In this document: positions 32,820 through 41,792 of the stretch, one piece after another | Layout: each line of letters starts with the position of its first letter | Numbering within the stretch: position 1 is the stretch's first letter | NCBI GenBank assembly: GCA_035315345.1 | Contig: DATFYA010000088.1 | Coordinates: forward strand, 1 to 64,000 | DNA: 64,000 nt | Direction: 5' to 3' | DNA from: Candidatus Methylomirabilota bacterium | GTDB taxonomy: Bacteria > Methylomirabilota > Methylomirabilia > Rokubacteriales > CSP1-6 | Translations under genes and position numbers: made by a program | The notes under the pieces: generated by a model | Database searches by the model: none | Told to the model about the DNA's origin: nothing | What the model saw: only the letters and a program-made list of their open reading frames with translations

Positions 32820-33743
32820 ATGGCCACGCGATGGCCCTCGGTCGGCATCGTGCTGACACCGGGATCGGGCGAGGGCCGCACCCGCGGCATTGCACGCCGA
32901 CTCGCGCGGCGCGTGCGCCGACGCGGCTCGGAGGTGACGATCCGGGCGTTCGACGATTTGCCGTCCCTCGTCGAGTGGGCGCGAGCGAGCGGCCCCGACT
33001 TCTCGGTGCTCATCTGTGTCGGGGGCGACGCGACGCAGAGCGCGGCCGCCGACCTGGCCCGGCGGCACCGGATCCCGTTCGTGCCGATCCCCAGCGGCTT
33101 CGGGAACCTGTTCGCGAGCGTCTTCGGTCATCGCCCGTCGCCGCGCCAGGCCGCGCGCCTGCTCGCCGACGGCGAGATCCGGTTGGTGGACGTGGGGCTG
33201 GCCGGCGACGAGGTGTTCCTCTCGCACAAGAGCTACGGCGTCATCGATCGGATCCAGGAACAGGTCGAGGAGGACCGCCGCCAGCCGCGCGATCGGACGC
33301 GCCGGCTCCTCGCCTACTACCGGACCGCGGTGCGCGCGGTGTGGACCACGCCGCTCACCCCGCACTCGGTCGAGGTGGACGGCGTGACCGTGGCCGACGA
33401 CGCGGTGCTGGTCACGGTGGCCAACGTCGAGACGTATCGCGACTTCCTGCCATTGACCCCGCGCGCGTCTCCCATCGACGGCCGCTTCGACGTCTTCGTC
33501 ATCCCGCGCACCTCCAAGCTCGGGCTGGCCTGGCGCCTCTTCCGGTTGAAGCTGCGGCTCCCCGGCCGCTGGAACGGCGTCGCGCTGCATCGCGGCCGTA
33601 CCGTCGTGGTGGGCCACGATGGCGTCCGCGAGCGGCTGCAGGTGGTGCGGCGCGCGCTGCCGCTGCTGCTGCCGCCCGGCTCGGTGGCCGCGCTCGAGCG
33701 GCGTCAGGTCGAGGAGGAGGACCCGGTCGAGACGCCGGCCTGA
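32820..33743 (+). CDS. Diacylglycerol/lipid kinase family protein
   Basis: 307 aa. The catalytic-domain motif G-G-D-A-T-Q (about residues 68-73, usually G-G-D-G-T) and P-S-G-F-G-N-L-F-A (about 90-98, usually G-T-x-N-x-x-A) fit the DAGK_cat fold. A C-terminal beta domain follows. The Gly-to-Ala change in the nucleotide loop is a variation to note. It is predicted to phosphorylate a lipid alcohol at the membrane. Convergent with a membrane flippase-like gene (40-bp overlap) and near a PAP2 phosphatase, it forms a lipid-themed group. Confidence 0.75.
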   Translation: MATRWPSVGIVLTPGSGEGRTRGIARRLARRVRRRGSEVTIRAFDDLPSLVEWARASGPDFSVLICVGGDATQSAAADLARRHRIPFVPIPSGFGNLFASVFGHRPSPRQAARLLADGEIRLVDVGLAGDEVFLSHKSYGVIDRIQEQVEEDRRQPRDRTRRLLAYYRTAVRAVWTTPLTPHSVEVDGVTVADDAVLVTVANVETYRDFLPLTPRASPIDGRFDVFVIPRTSKLGLAWRLFRLKLRLPGRWNGVALHRGRTVVVGHDGVRERLQVVRRALPLLLPPGSVAALERRQVEEEDPVETPA

Positions 33744-34702
33744 AGCTCGGCGCGCTTGCCGAGCCAGCCCATCGTGACCAGTACCACCAGACCGATGCCG
33801 ATCCACACCACCTGACGCGCGCGCCGCACGAAGCTGAACGCGAGCCCGGCGCCGGCGCCCAGCCCCATCGCCTCGAAGGCCGCGGCATTGGCGCTCTCGA
33901 ACGCCCCCAGGCTGGCCGGGACCAGGAAGGCGGCGAAGCGCACGCCCGCGCCCAGCGCCTCGATGACCGTCGCGGTCACGAGGTCCGCGGGGATCGCGAG
34001 GAAGAAGAGGATCAGGTAGGCCTCGAGCGCGCCGAGCAGCCAGCCGGCCAGGTGGAAGCCGGTCGAAAGCGAGAGGCGGCGCCAGTCCCGCCGGTAGTAG
34101 TCGCGCAGGGCGGCGTCGAGCCGCTGCGCGTAGTCCTGACGCTGCACCACGCCGAACCACTGCAGCAGCCGCCCCGCCCGGCCCACGACGCCCACCACCT
34201 GCACGCCTACGAAGCCGGCGACCGCGGCGATCTCGACCACGAGCAGCCACACCATGGCAGCGATCACGCGCGAGTCCGTCGCGAGCAGGCTCCACGCGAG
34301 CGCTACCCCGATGAGCAGGAACAGCGCCTGGGCGATCGTGAGCGTGGTCTTGGCGATGACGACCGAGGGCACGCTGGCCTCGTAGGTGACGTCGCGCCGG
34401 ATCAGCCAGGCCTTCACCGCCTCGCCGCCCATCGAGCCCAGCGCGGTGACCAGGTTGAGCGCCTCGCCGGCCAGCCGCGCGCCCACGAGACGCAGGAACG
34501 GCGCCGGATCCCGCGGAAAGGCATAGCGCCAGCCGAGGGTATCCACCGCGGTGATCACGGCGTAGGGCAGGCACAGCAGGGCCAGCTGCCACCAGGTCAG
34601 CCGCGCCAGGGCCTCGAGGATCGGCGCCCATCCGATGCGGTGGATCGCGTAGACGATCGCCGCGATCCCGAGGACCAGCAGCACCAGCTTCAGCGCGCGC
34701 AT
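33704..34702 (-). CDS. Lysylphosphatidylglycerol synthase/flippase-like membrane protein
   Basis: 332 aa with about eight hydrophobic segments. The motif L-V-T-A-L-G-S-M-G-G-E-A-V-K-A-W-L-I-R (about residues 84-102) is typical of the UPF0104/MprF-flippase (AglD-like) family. It has no aminoacyl-transferase domain, so only the transmembrane flippase-like part is present. A role in moving or modifying a membrane lipid is inferred. ATG 34702 was chosen at the start of the first membrane helix. Confidence 0.78.
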   Translation of the reverse strand: MRALKLVLLVLGIAAIVYAIHRIGWAPILEALARLTWWQLALLCLPYAVITAVDTLGWRYAFPRDPAPFLRLVGARLAGEALNLVTALGSMGGEAVKAWLIRRDVTYEASVPSVVIAKTTLTIAQALFLLIGVALAWSLLATDSRVIAAMVWLLVVEIAAVAGFVGVQVVGVVGRAGRLLQWFGVVQRQDYAQRLDAALRDYYRRDWRRLSLSTGFHLAGWLLGALEAYLILFFLAIPADLVTATVIEALGAGVRFAAFLVPASLGAFESANAAAFEAMGLGAGAGLAFSFVRRARQVVWIGIGLVVLVTMGWLGKRAELQAGVSTGSSSST

Positions 34703-34773
34703 GTGCCCCTCATCGTACGACCGAGCACTACAACATCCATGCCACGGGGTAGGCCCTTCCCCCATATGGCAAG

Positions 34774-35463
34774 ATGGAGACGATGAGCACCAGGGCACGA
34801 CGACAGCCGGCCGGCGGGGTCGGCGTGGGACTCCTCACGGCGGCCGCGCTCTTGCTGACCGCTTATCTCGGCCTCTCGATCGACGCAGCGCACCATCACC
34901 TCCTGCCGCTCGATCGCGACGTGCGGGCCTGGGTGCAGCCAATGCGAAGCGGCGGCCTCGATCTCTCCATGGAGACGGTGTCGCTCCTCGGCGAGCCCTC
35001 CGGGCTCGTGCCGTTGATCCTGCTCTCCTCGGCCCTGCTCTGGCGCTCCAGCCGGCGCTGGGCCGTGCTGCTGCCGGTGGTCATGGCCGGCACCGGCGCC
35101 CTCCAGGTCGCGGGGAAGTGGGCGGCGGATCGCCCGCGGCCCAACGCAGCGCCGTGGGGATTCCCCAGCGGCCACGTGCTGAGCCTCGTCGTGTTCTTCG
35201 GCGTCGTCGCGTTCCTGCTCGTCACCCTGAGCGAGCGGCGCCGACGCTTCCGGATCCTGGCCTGCCTGCCGTGCGCGGCCACCGTCTCGCTGGTCGCGGC
35301 CAGCCGCATCTATCTCGACATGCACTGGCTCTCCGACGTGGTCGGCGGCTTCGTCCTCGGCACCGCCTACTTGCTGCTCGCCCTCTGGGCTCACCAGCGC
35401 CTCTTCGTGCCGCGGCCGGCCGCCGCGGCGGCCGAGTCGGTCCCCGCCGTCTCCGCCGCGTGA
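34774..35463 (+). CDS. PAP2 family phosphatase
   Basis: 229 aa, about six membrane helices. The three acid-phosphatase motifs are K-W-A-A-D-R-P-R-P, G-F-P-S-G-H-V (PSGH) and S-R-I-Y-L-D-M-H-W-L-S-D-V. The family removes phosphate from lipid phosphates (phosphatidic acid or undecaprenyl pyrophosphate) on the outer face of the membrane. An ATG three codons in (34783) is an equally possible start. The stop overlaps the GTG of the following broken gene (GTGA). Confidence 0.85.
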   Translation: METMSTRARRQPAGGVGVGLLTAAALLLTAYLGLSIDAAHHHLLPLDRDVRAWVQPMRSGGLDLSMETVSLLGEPSGLVPLILLSSALLWRSSRRWAVLLPVVMAGTGALQVAGKWAADRPRPNAAPWGFPSGHVLSLVVFFGVVAFLLVTLSERRRRFRILACLPCAATVSLVAASRIYLDMHWLSDVVGGFVLGTAYLLLALWAHQRLFVPRPAAAAAESVPAVSAA

Positions 35464-35863
35464 CGATCCCGCGCGCGGACGTGGTCGGCAGCCTGCTGCG
35501 CCCGGCCTACCTTCGCGAGGCGCGGCAGGGCGCGCGCGAGGGCCGCGTGACCGCCGGGGCGCTGCGCGCGGCCGAGGACACCGCGGTGCGTGAGGCCATC
35601 GCGCTGCAGGAGGCCGCGGGCCTCGACGTCATCACCGACGGCGAGCTGCGCCGGTCGTCCTGGGTGATCACGATCCCGCTCCGCGAGGAGGGCGCCGCGC
35701 GCGCGCCGCTTGCCGGCTTCGAGTTCCTGCCCGCCGATCCGGGCTGGTGAGCCCGCAGTGCGGCTTCGCCTCGGGCGAGGCCGGCAACCCGCTGACCGCC
35801 GCGCAGCAGGAGGCCAAGCTCCAGCGCGTGGCGACCGTCGCGCGCACGGTCTGGCGGAGCTAG
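35460..35863 (+). pseudogene. Methionine synthase II (MetE C-terminal-like) gene with internal deletion
   Basis: From GTG 35460 the first 96 residues (A-D-V-V-G-S-L-L-R-P-A-Y-L, then A-L-Q-E-A-A-G-L-D-V-I-T-D-G-E-L-R-R) match the start of MetE-like methyltransferases. The frame hits TGA at 35748. In another frame from about 35741, L-V-S-P-Q-C-G-F-A-S with G-N-P-L-T-A-A-Q-Q matches the C-terminal zinc-Cys region and end of the same family, closing at TAG 35861-35863. About 230 central residues are missing. The join lies in a short CTGG microhomology. Either a real deletion or an assembly collapse. Confidence 0.7.
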
Positions 35864-36631
35864 CGCCGGGCGCTCGGCGCGTAGAACGGATCGCGCGGGG
35901 CCGCGTCGGGCCAGCCCTCGTAGAAGCGCTGCACGTGAGGAAAGATCGCGGCGGACAGGCGCCGCCGCCGCTCCTCCTCGGGACGGAGCGACGCCCGCAG
36001 CGCGGCGGACAGCTCGGCCAGCGCCGCGTCGCGGTCCACGCGGGTGGTCGGGCGGCGGGATGGTCTGCGCGGTCAGGTACTCGGCCAGCTCGGCCCCCGG
36101 CGCGGGCGGCAGCCGTCGGCAGAACGCCTCGTCGGCCTCGTAGACCAGCCGGTTCTGATCGCGCAGCGCGTACGAGTAGGAGACGCGCATACCCACGTCG
36201 TGGTAGGCGCGCAGGATCCGCTCGGCCACTCCGAGCACGCGCGCGGCGGCAGCGCCCCGCCAGCCGTGGAGGTGCTGCACGGTGGTGATCCCCGACTGCA
36301 GCATGTCTCCGTACAGGGTGTCGAGGTAGGGATCGACGTCGCGCGCGGCCATGCGGCTGGCGAACCACAGCTCGAGCGGATGGTCGGGCGAGCCCAGCTG
36401 AAACGGGGTCAGGCCGACGTGATGGTGGCTGTTGACGAAGCCCGGCAGCACGACGTGATCGGCCGAGCCCAGCGTCTCCTCGCCCGGGTGACGGCGGGCG
36501 AGATCGGTGGCCGGCCCCACCTCGACCACGACGCCGTCACGCTGCCAGACCGCGCCGTCCTCGACGACGACGGCGCGCCCCCGCTCCACGCCGGTGACGA
36601 CGTACCGGCCCCGGACGAGTGCCGACGCCAT
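35860..36631 (-). pseudogene. Amidohydrolase (TrzN/AtzA-like) gene with internal deletion
   Basis: From ATG 36631 about 187 residues follow the metal-dependent amidohydrolase pattern: L-P-G-F-V-N-S-H-H-H-V-G (metal site), L-W-F-A-S-R, G-I-T-T-V-Q-H-L-H-G, S-Y-A-L-R-D-Q-N. After A-Q-T-I-P-P the frame degenerates. A second frame gives R-V-D-R-D-A-A-L-A-E-L and ends H-V-Q-R-F-Y-E-G-W-P-D, stop at 35860-35862. The rest of the barrel, with its later His and Asp ligands, is absent. The stop shares CTAG with the convergent MetE-like remnant, suggesting both true gene ends were kept. Confidence 0.65.
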
Positions 36632-36647
36632 GGAAGCCGCGCCCGGC

Positions 36648-37718
36648 TCAGGCGCGCGCGGAGGCGGGCTGGGCGATGCCGCCGCGGACGGCGCCGCCCC
36701 GGGTGGTGCCCCAGAGCACCTCGAAGCCTTCGGGGAGCGGCCGGCTGTCGGGCGGCGCCAGCCAGAGCCGCATGAGCAGCCGATCGCGGCCGGCCTCGGG
36801 CGCGTCCTCGTAGGCGGCCCGGCCGTGATAGATCACGTGATTGTTCAGGAGCTGGATGTCGCCCGGCTCGAGCGCCATCTCGTACCCGTACTCGTCGCAG
36901 ACGGAGGCGAGCAGGTCGAGCGCCTCGTCCTGTGCGGCGGTCAGGCGCGGGATCCCCGCGATCTTCTGCGCGGCCTCCACGAAGGTGCGCGAGTACTGGG
37001 TGGTGAACTTGCCGTCGCGCATCGCGAAGATCGGCAGCGCGTAGCAGGAGGCCTCGCCGCCGGCCTCCTCCCCCTGCCGGCTGCGGTGATAGTCGGCGCA
37101 GAGCAGCGCGTGCAGGTCGGGTCGCCGCGCCCGGATCGCGTTGCTCACCGCGGGCACGCTGACGACCCGGCTGGTGCCGCCTCGTCGGGCCGCGCGCACG
37201 CACAGCAGTCCGACCACGTCGCAGCGATCGGTGTGCCACCGCAGCGGCCCGCTCGATCGCGCCTTGGCCCGCGACGTCACGCCCTCTCTCTTCGGCACCG
37301 CGGGCTCGACGACCTCGCCGTAGAGGCGAACCTCGTCGCGCACCTCGCCGATCAGCTCGCCGTGGGCATTCTGGTGCACCGCGGTGCCGAGGTGGCAGCC
37401 CAGGCCCCACCAGATGGTCCGCAGCTCCTCCTCGGAGTACCGCTCCACCGGCAGCCCGCGCAGGAGCACGAGCCCGCGTCCCCACTCCAGATCCCGGTTG
37501 ACCTGGGCCAGGTCGGCGGAGAGCCCGGGCAGCGGGAAGTCGGCGGTGCGCACGTCGCGCCAGGTCAGCCCGCGCGCCTGCACCGCGCGCAGCGCGGCGT
37601 CGATCTCCGCGAGGGCCGCGGCGGAGAACGGCCGGATCCAGTCGGTCGAGCCGGCGAGGTCCTCGCCGCGCCAGACCGCGGGGCCGGTGATCGGCTCGTC
37701 GAGCAGGGGCCGACGCAT
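36648..37718 (-). CDS. TauD/TfdA-family 2-oxoglutarate dioxygenase
   Basis: 356 aa. The iron-binding facial triad is visible as H-T-D in L-R-W-H-T-D-R-C-D and a distal His in N-N-H-V-I-Y-H-G-R, with a nearby R-L-W-L arginine for 2-oxoglutarate. Relatives hydroxylate sulfonates, herbicides or carnitine precursors using Fe(II). ATG 37718 is chosen over an upstream in-frame start because the family begins there. It is divergent from the hybrid kinase and lies 16 bp downstream of the amidohydrolase remnant start, on the same strand. Confidence 0.83.
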   Translation of the reverse strand: MRRPLLDEPITGPAVWRGEDLAGSTDWIRPFSAAALAEIDAALRAVQARGLTWRDVRTADFPLPGLSADLAQVNRDLEWGRGLVLLRGLPVERYSEEELRTIWWGLGCHLGTAVHQNAHGELIGEVRDEVRLYGEVVEPAVPKREGVTSRAKARSSGPLRWHTDRCDVVGLLCVRAARRGGTSRVVSVPAVSNAIRARRPDLHALLCADYHRSRQGEEAGGEASCYALPIFAMRDGKFTTQYSRTFVEAAQKIAGIPRLTAAQDEALDLLASVCDEYGYEMALEPGDIQLLNNHVIYHGRAAYEDAPEAGRDRLLMRLWLAPPDSRPLPEGFEVLWGTTRGGAVRGGIAQPASARA

Positions 37719-37827
37719 CGGTCTCGAGGCTAGCCGAGACGGCCTCGCATCCGCAACCCCGGGTGACATAGAATCCGTGCCACCGAGTGCCTCGATTGAT
37801 ATCGGAGGCGCCGGAAGGGAGCGGCGG

Positions 37828-40191
37828 ATGCCGCAGTCCGGACCGAGGCGTTGGGCGTGGCTCGCCGCCCTGACCCTGATCTATATCCTCGCCGGCAAGG
37901 TCGGCCTGACCTTCACCGCGGTCCACGCCAGCGCGAGCCCGGTGTGGCCGCCCACCGGCATCGCGCTCGCGTCGTTGCTGCTGTTCGGCGCGTGGGTCTG
38001 GCCGGCGGTCACCATCGGGGCATTCGTGGTCAACCTGACCACCGCGGGCTCGGTGGCGACGTCGCTCGGCATCGCGGGCGGCAACACCCTCGAGGCGGTG
38101 ATGATCGCCCGGTTCGTGGAGGAGTTCGCCGCGGGCCGCTACGCCTTCGCCCGCCCGCGCACCGCCTTCGTCTTCTCCGCCGCGGTCCTGCCCGGCGCGG
38201 TGGTGAGCGCCTCGCTGGGCGTGGCCAGCCTCACCCTCGCCGGCTACGCCTCGACGAGCGACCTGGCGATCGTGTGGACCACGTGGGTGTTCGGCAACGT
38301 GACGGGAGCCCTGATCATCACCCCGGCCCTGCTCCTCTGGGCCAACGACCGGCGGATCCGCCCGCTGCTGGAGCGGCCGCTCGAGCTGGGCGCGACCGGG
38401 CTCGCCCTGATCCTGCTCGGCGAGGCCGTCTTCGGCGGCTTCTCGCCGGCGACGCTGCGCCACTACCCGCTGGCCTTCGTGTCGGTCCCGCCGCTGCTGT
38501 GGATCGCGCTGCGGTTCGAGCGACGCGCGGCCGCGCTGGCGGTGCTGCTGCTCTCGACCATCGCGCTGCACGGCACCGTGGGCGGCCACGGCCCGTTCTC
38601 GGATCTGCCCCCGACCCATTCGCTGCTGGTCGCCCAGGCCTTCGCGGCCACCATGGCGCTCATGACCTTCGTGGTCGCGGCGCTGGCCTGGAGCCGCGAG
38701 CGCGAGAGCGCGCTGCTGCAGACCATCATCGATCGCATCCCGATCATGATCACGATGTCGCACCCCAGCACGCGGCTCCTGCGCCTGAACCACGAGTTCG
38801 AGCGGCTGACCGGCTGGTCGACCGACGAGGCCCGCCACGTCGACCTGATGGCCCGCTGCTACCCGGACCCGGCGTATCGCGAGAAGGTGGCCGCGTTCAT
38901 GAACGGCGACGGCGGCGGCTGGCGCGACCTCACGATGGTCACCAAGGCAGGCGCGGCGATCGAGACGTCGTGGTCCACCGTGCGCCTGGGCGACGACACC
39001 CGCATCGGCATCGGCCTCGACGTGCGCGAGCGCAAGGACGCCGAGGCGGAGCGGGCGCGGGCCCACGCGGAGACCGCGGCCGCGAACCGGGCGAAGGACG
39101 AGTTCTTCGCGATGCTCGGCCACGAATTGCGCAATCCGCTCGGGGCTATCACGGGGGCGCTGCACGTGATCGATCTGTGCGGCCCGGGCGACGAGCGGAG
39201 CGTCCAGGCCCGGGCCATCATCACCCGACAGGTGCGCCACCTGGTGCGCCTGGTCGACGACCTGCTCGACGTGACCCGGCTCACCACCGGCAAGATCACG
39301 CTGAGCCTGCGCCCGGTGGACCTGGCCGCGGTCACGCGGCGGGCGGTGGGAGGCGTCTCCGCGACCGCTCCGGGCCGGAGCGTGGAATGCCGTGCCGCGA
39401 GGCCAGCGTGGATCGCGGCCGACGAGACGCGGCTCGAGCAGATCCTGACCAACCTGCTCGGCAATGCCATGAAGTTCACCCCGGCGAGCGGGGTGGTCTC
39501 GGTCACGGTGAGCGACGAGCACGGGCACGCGGTGCTCCGCGTGGCCGACACCGGCGCGGGCATCCACCCCGACCTGCTGCCGCGCATCTTCGATCTCTTC
39601 GTGCAGGGCCACACCGGCCTACACCGGCGGGAAGCCGGGCTCGGCATCGGCCTCACCCTCACCCGGCGCCTGGTGGACCTGCACGCCGGCCGCATCGAGG
39701 CGGCCAGCGACGGGCCGGGGCGCGGCAGCGTCTTCACCGTGACCTTCCCCGCCATCGAGCGCCCGGTCGAGCCGCGGGAGCCGTCGTCTCCCGTGGGCCA
39801 CCGGGGCGCGCGCCGGCGCGTGCTGATCGTCGAGGATCACGACGACGCGCGCCAGATGCTGCGCCACCTGCTCGAGAGCCTGGGCCACGAGGTGCACGAG
39901 GCCGCCGACGGCATCTCCGGGCTCGACCGCGCGCTCACCCTGGCTCCCGACGCGGTGGTGGTGGACATCGGGCTGCCCGGACTCGACGGCTACGCGGTCG
40001 CGCGCCAGCTGCGGAACGCCGGCCGCCCCGGCACGCTCCTGATTGCGGTCACCGGCTACGGCCAGGACGGCGATCGCCAGCGCTCGACCGAGGCCGGCTT
40101 CGACGCGCACCTGACCAAGCCGATCGACCCGCGCGCGCTCGACGTGCTGCTCGGCAACCAGCCGCTTGACCGGGAGCGAACGGGCCGATAG
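37828..40191 (+). CDS. Hybrid sensor histidine kinase (MASE1-PAS-HisKA-HATPase-REC)
   Basis: 787 aa. Eight or so membrane helices in residues 1-295 with V-W-P-P-T-G-I-A-L-A mark a MASE1 sensor. A PAS region (about 300-410) leads to the HisKA H-box H-E-L-R-N-P-L-G (His432). The HATPase N-box is N-L-L-G-N-A-M-K-F-T and G-box D-T-G-A-G-I. A C-terminal receiver carries Asp713 in V-V-D-I-G-L-P-G. ATG 37828 has a GGAAGGGAG seven bases upstream. It may phosphorylate one of the stand-alone receivers. The CoA ligase gene follows after 12 bp. Confidence 0.9.
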   Translation: MPQSGPRRWAWLAALTLIYILAGKVGLTFTAVHASASPVWPPTGIALASLLLFGAWVWPAVTIGAFVVNLTTAGSVATSLGIAGGNTLEAVMIARFVEEFAAGRYAFARPRTAFVFSAAVLPGAVVSASLGVASLTLAGYASTSDLAIVWTTWVFGNVTGALIITPALLLWANDRRIRPLLERPLELGATGLALILLGEAVFGGFSPATLRHYPLAFVSVPPLLWIALRFERRAAALAVLLLSTIALHGTVGGHGPFSDLPPTHSLLVAQAFAATMALMTFVVAALAWSRERESALLQTIIDRIPIMITMSHPSTRLLRLNHEFERLTGWSTDEARHVDLMARCYPDPAYREKVAAFMNGDGGGWRDLTMVTKAGAAIETSWSTVRLGDDTRIGIGLDVRERKDAEAERARAHAETAAANRAKDEFFAMLGHELRNPLGAITGALHVIDLCGPGDERSVQARAIITRQVRHLVRLVDDLLDVTRLTTGKITLSLRPVDLAAVTRRAVGGVSATAPGRSVECRAARPAWIAADETRLEQILTNLLGNAMKFTPASGVVSVTVSDEHGHAVLRVADTGAGIHPDLLPRIFDLFVQGHTGLHRREAGLGIGLTLTRRLVDLHAGRIEAASDGPGRGSVFTVTFPAIERPVEPREPSSPVGHRGARRRVLIVEDHDDARQMLRHLLESLGHEVHEAADGISGLDRALTLAPDAVVVDIGLPGLDGYAVARQLRNAGRPGTLLIAVTGYGQDGDRQRSTEAGFDAHLTKPIDPRALDVLLGNQPLDRERTGR

Positions 40192-40203
40192 GCTCTCCCC
40201 GCC

Positions 40204-41787
40204 ATGATCTCGACCAGCCCTCCCGTGACCATTCCCGACGTGACCATCACCGACTATGTGCTGCGCCACGCCGCGCGGCTCGGCGACAAGCCCGCGCTGG
40301 TGGACGGGCCGACCGGACGGACGCTGACCTATCGCCAGCTCCTCGACGGAGCCCGCCGGACCGCGGCCGGCCTCGCCCGGCGGGGCTTCGGCAAGGGCGA
40401 CGTCTTCGCGATCTACTGCCCGAACCTGCCCGAGTACGCGGTGGTGTTCCTGGGCGTGGCCCTGGCCGGCGGCGTCAACACCACGGTCAACCCGCTCTAC
40501 ACCGCCGACGAGCTGGCCAACCAGCTCAACGACTCGGGCGCGCGGTTGCTCGTCACGGTGCCGCCGTTCCTCGACAAGGCGAAGGCGGCGGCGGCGCGGA
40601 GCCGCGTCGAGGAGATCTTCGTCTTCGGGGCCGCCGAAGGGGCTCGGCCCTTCACCGATCTCCTGCAGTCGGGCGACGCGCCGCCCGCGATCACCATGAA
40701 TCCGGCCGAGGACCTGGTCGCCCTGCCGTACTCCAGCGGCACCACCGGGCTGCCCAAGGGCGTGATGCTGACCCACCGCAACCTGGTGGCCAATCTCCGC
40801 CAGTGCGAGGGCATGCAGAACTTCGAGACCTTCGGCGAGCGGGACGTCACGATTGCGGTGCTGCCGTTCTTCCACATCTACGGCATGGTCGTGATCATGA
40901 TGCTGGGCCTCTCGGGGGGCGGCACGATCCTGGTGATGCCGCGGTTCGACATGATGGAGTTCCTCAGCTTCGTGCAGAAGTACCGGGTGACCGTCCTCCC
41001 GCTGGTGCCGCCCATCGTGCTGGGCCTCGTGAAGCACCCCGCGGTCGCGCAGTTCGATCTCTCGAGCGTGCGGCTCGTGTTCTCGGGTGCCGCCCCGCTC
41101 GGCGAGGAGATGGCCCGCGCGCTCAGCGCGAAGCTCGGCTGCCCGGTGGTGCAGGGTTACGGCATGACCGAGGCGAGCCCGGTCACACACCTGAGCCCCA
41201 CGCTCAACTCGCCGTTCAAGCCAGGCTCGGCCGGGAAGATCGTGCCGAGCACCGAGGTGAAGATCGTCGAGGTCGGATCGGACCGCGACGCGGAGCTGCC
41301 GGTGGGCAAGGAGGGCGAGCTGTGGATCCGCGGGCCGCAGATCATGAAGGGCTATCTCAACCGGCCCGAGGAGACCGCGGAGAGCATCGACCGTGACGGC
41401 TGGTATCACACCGGCGACGTCGGTTACGTCGACGAGGAAGGCTACTTCTTCATCGTCGACCGCACCAAGGAGCTGATCAAGTACAAGGGGCTGCAGGTCG
41501 CGCCCGCCGAGCTGGAGGCGCTGCTGCTCACCCACCCGGCCATCCTCGACGCGGCGGTGGTGCGCCGGGCCGACGAGGAAGCGGGCGAGGTGCCCAAGGC
41601 CTACGTGGTCCTCAAGCCCGACGACGCCTCGAAGACGACCACCGGTGAGGCGATCATGGGATGGGTGGCCCAGCGGGTGGCGCCCCACAAGCGCATCCGT
41701 CACCTCGAGTTCATCGAGCAGATCCCCAAGTCGGCCTCCGGCAAGATCCTCCGCCGCGTGCTGATCGATCGCGAGAAGTCGCGGTAG
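40204..41787 (+). CDS. Long-chain acyl/4-coumarate-type CoA ligase
   Basis: 527 aa. The AMP-binding motif Y-S-S-G-T-T-G-L-P-K-G-V-M-L-T-H-R-N-L, then Y-G-M-T-E-A-S-P, W-Y-H-T-G-D-V-G-Y and the acyl-transfer lysine in P-K-S-A-S-G-K-I-L-R-R are all present. This is the ANL superfamily pattern of 4-coumarate- or fatty-acyl-CoA ligases. It activates a carboxylic acid for degradation or lipid use. It is 12 bp after the kinase and 5 bp before the UroD-like gene, all on the plus strand. Confidence 0.88.
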   Translation: MISTSPPVTIPDVTITDYVLRHAARLGDKPALVDGPTGRTLTYRQLLDGARRTAAGLARRGFGKGDVFAIYCPNLPEYAVVFLGVALAGGVNTTVNPLYTADELANQLNDSGARLLVTVPPFLDKAKAAAARSRVEEIFVFGAAEGARPFTDLLQSGDAPPAITMNPAEDLVALPYSSGTTGLPKGVMLTHRNLVANLRQCEGMQNFETFGERDVTIAVLPFFHIYGMVVIMMLGLSGGGTILVMPRFDMMEFLSFVQKYRVTVLPLVPPIVLGLVKHPAVAQFDLSSVRLVFSGAAPLGEEMARALSAKLGCPVVQGYGMTEASPVTHLSPTLNSPFKPGSAGKIVPSTEVKIVEVGSDRDAELPVGKEGELWIRGPQIMKGYLNRPEETAESIDRDGWYHTGDVGYVDEEGYFFIVDRTKELIKYKGLQVAPAELEALLLTHPAILDAAVVRRADEEAGEVPKAYVVLKPDDASKTTTGEAIMGWVAQRVAPHKRIRHLEFIEQIPKSASGKILRRVLIDREKSR

Positions 41788-41792
41788 CCGGC

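Noticed and set aside
36409-39612. Minus-strand open frame of over 1000 codons
   Set aside because: It is a shadow of the TauD and hybrid kinase genes, has Arg/Ala/His-rich composition, and shows no family motif.
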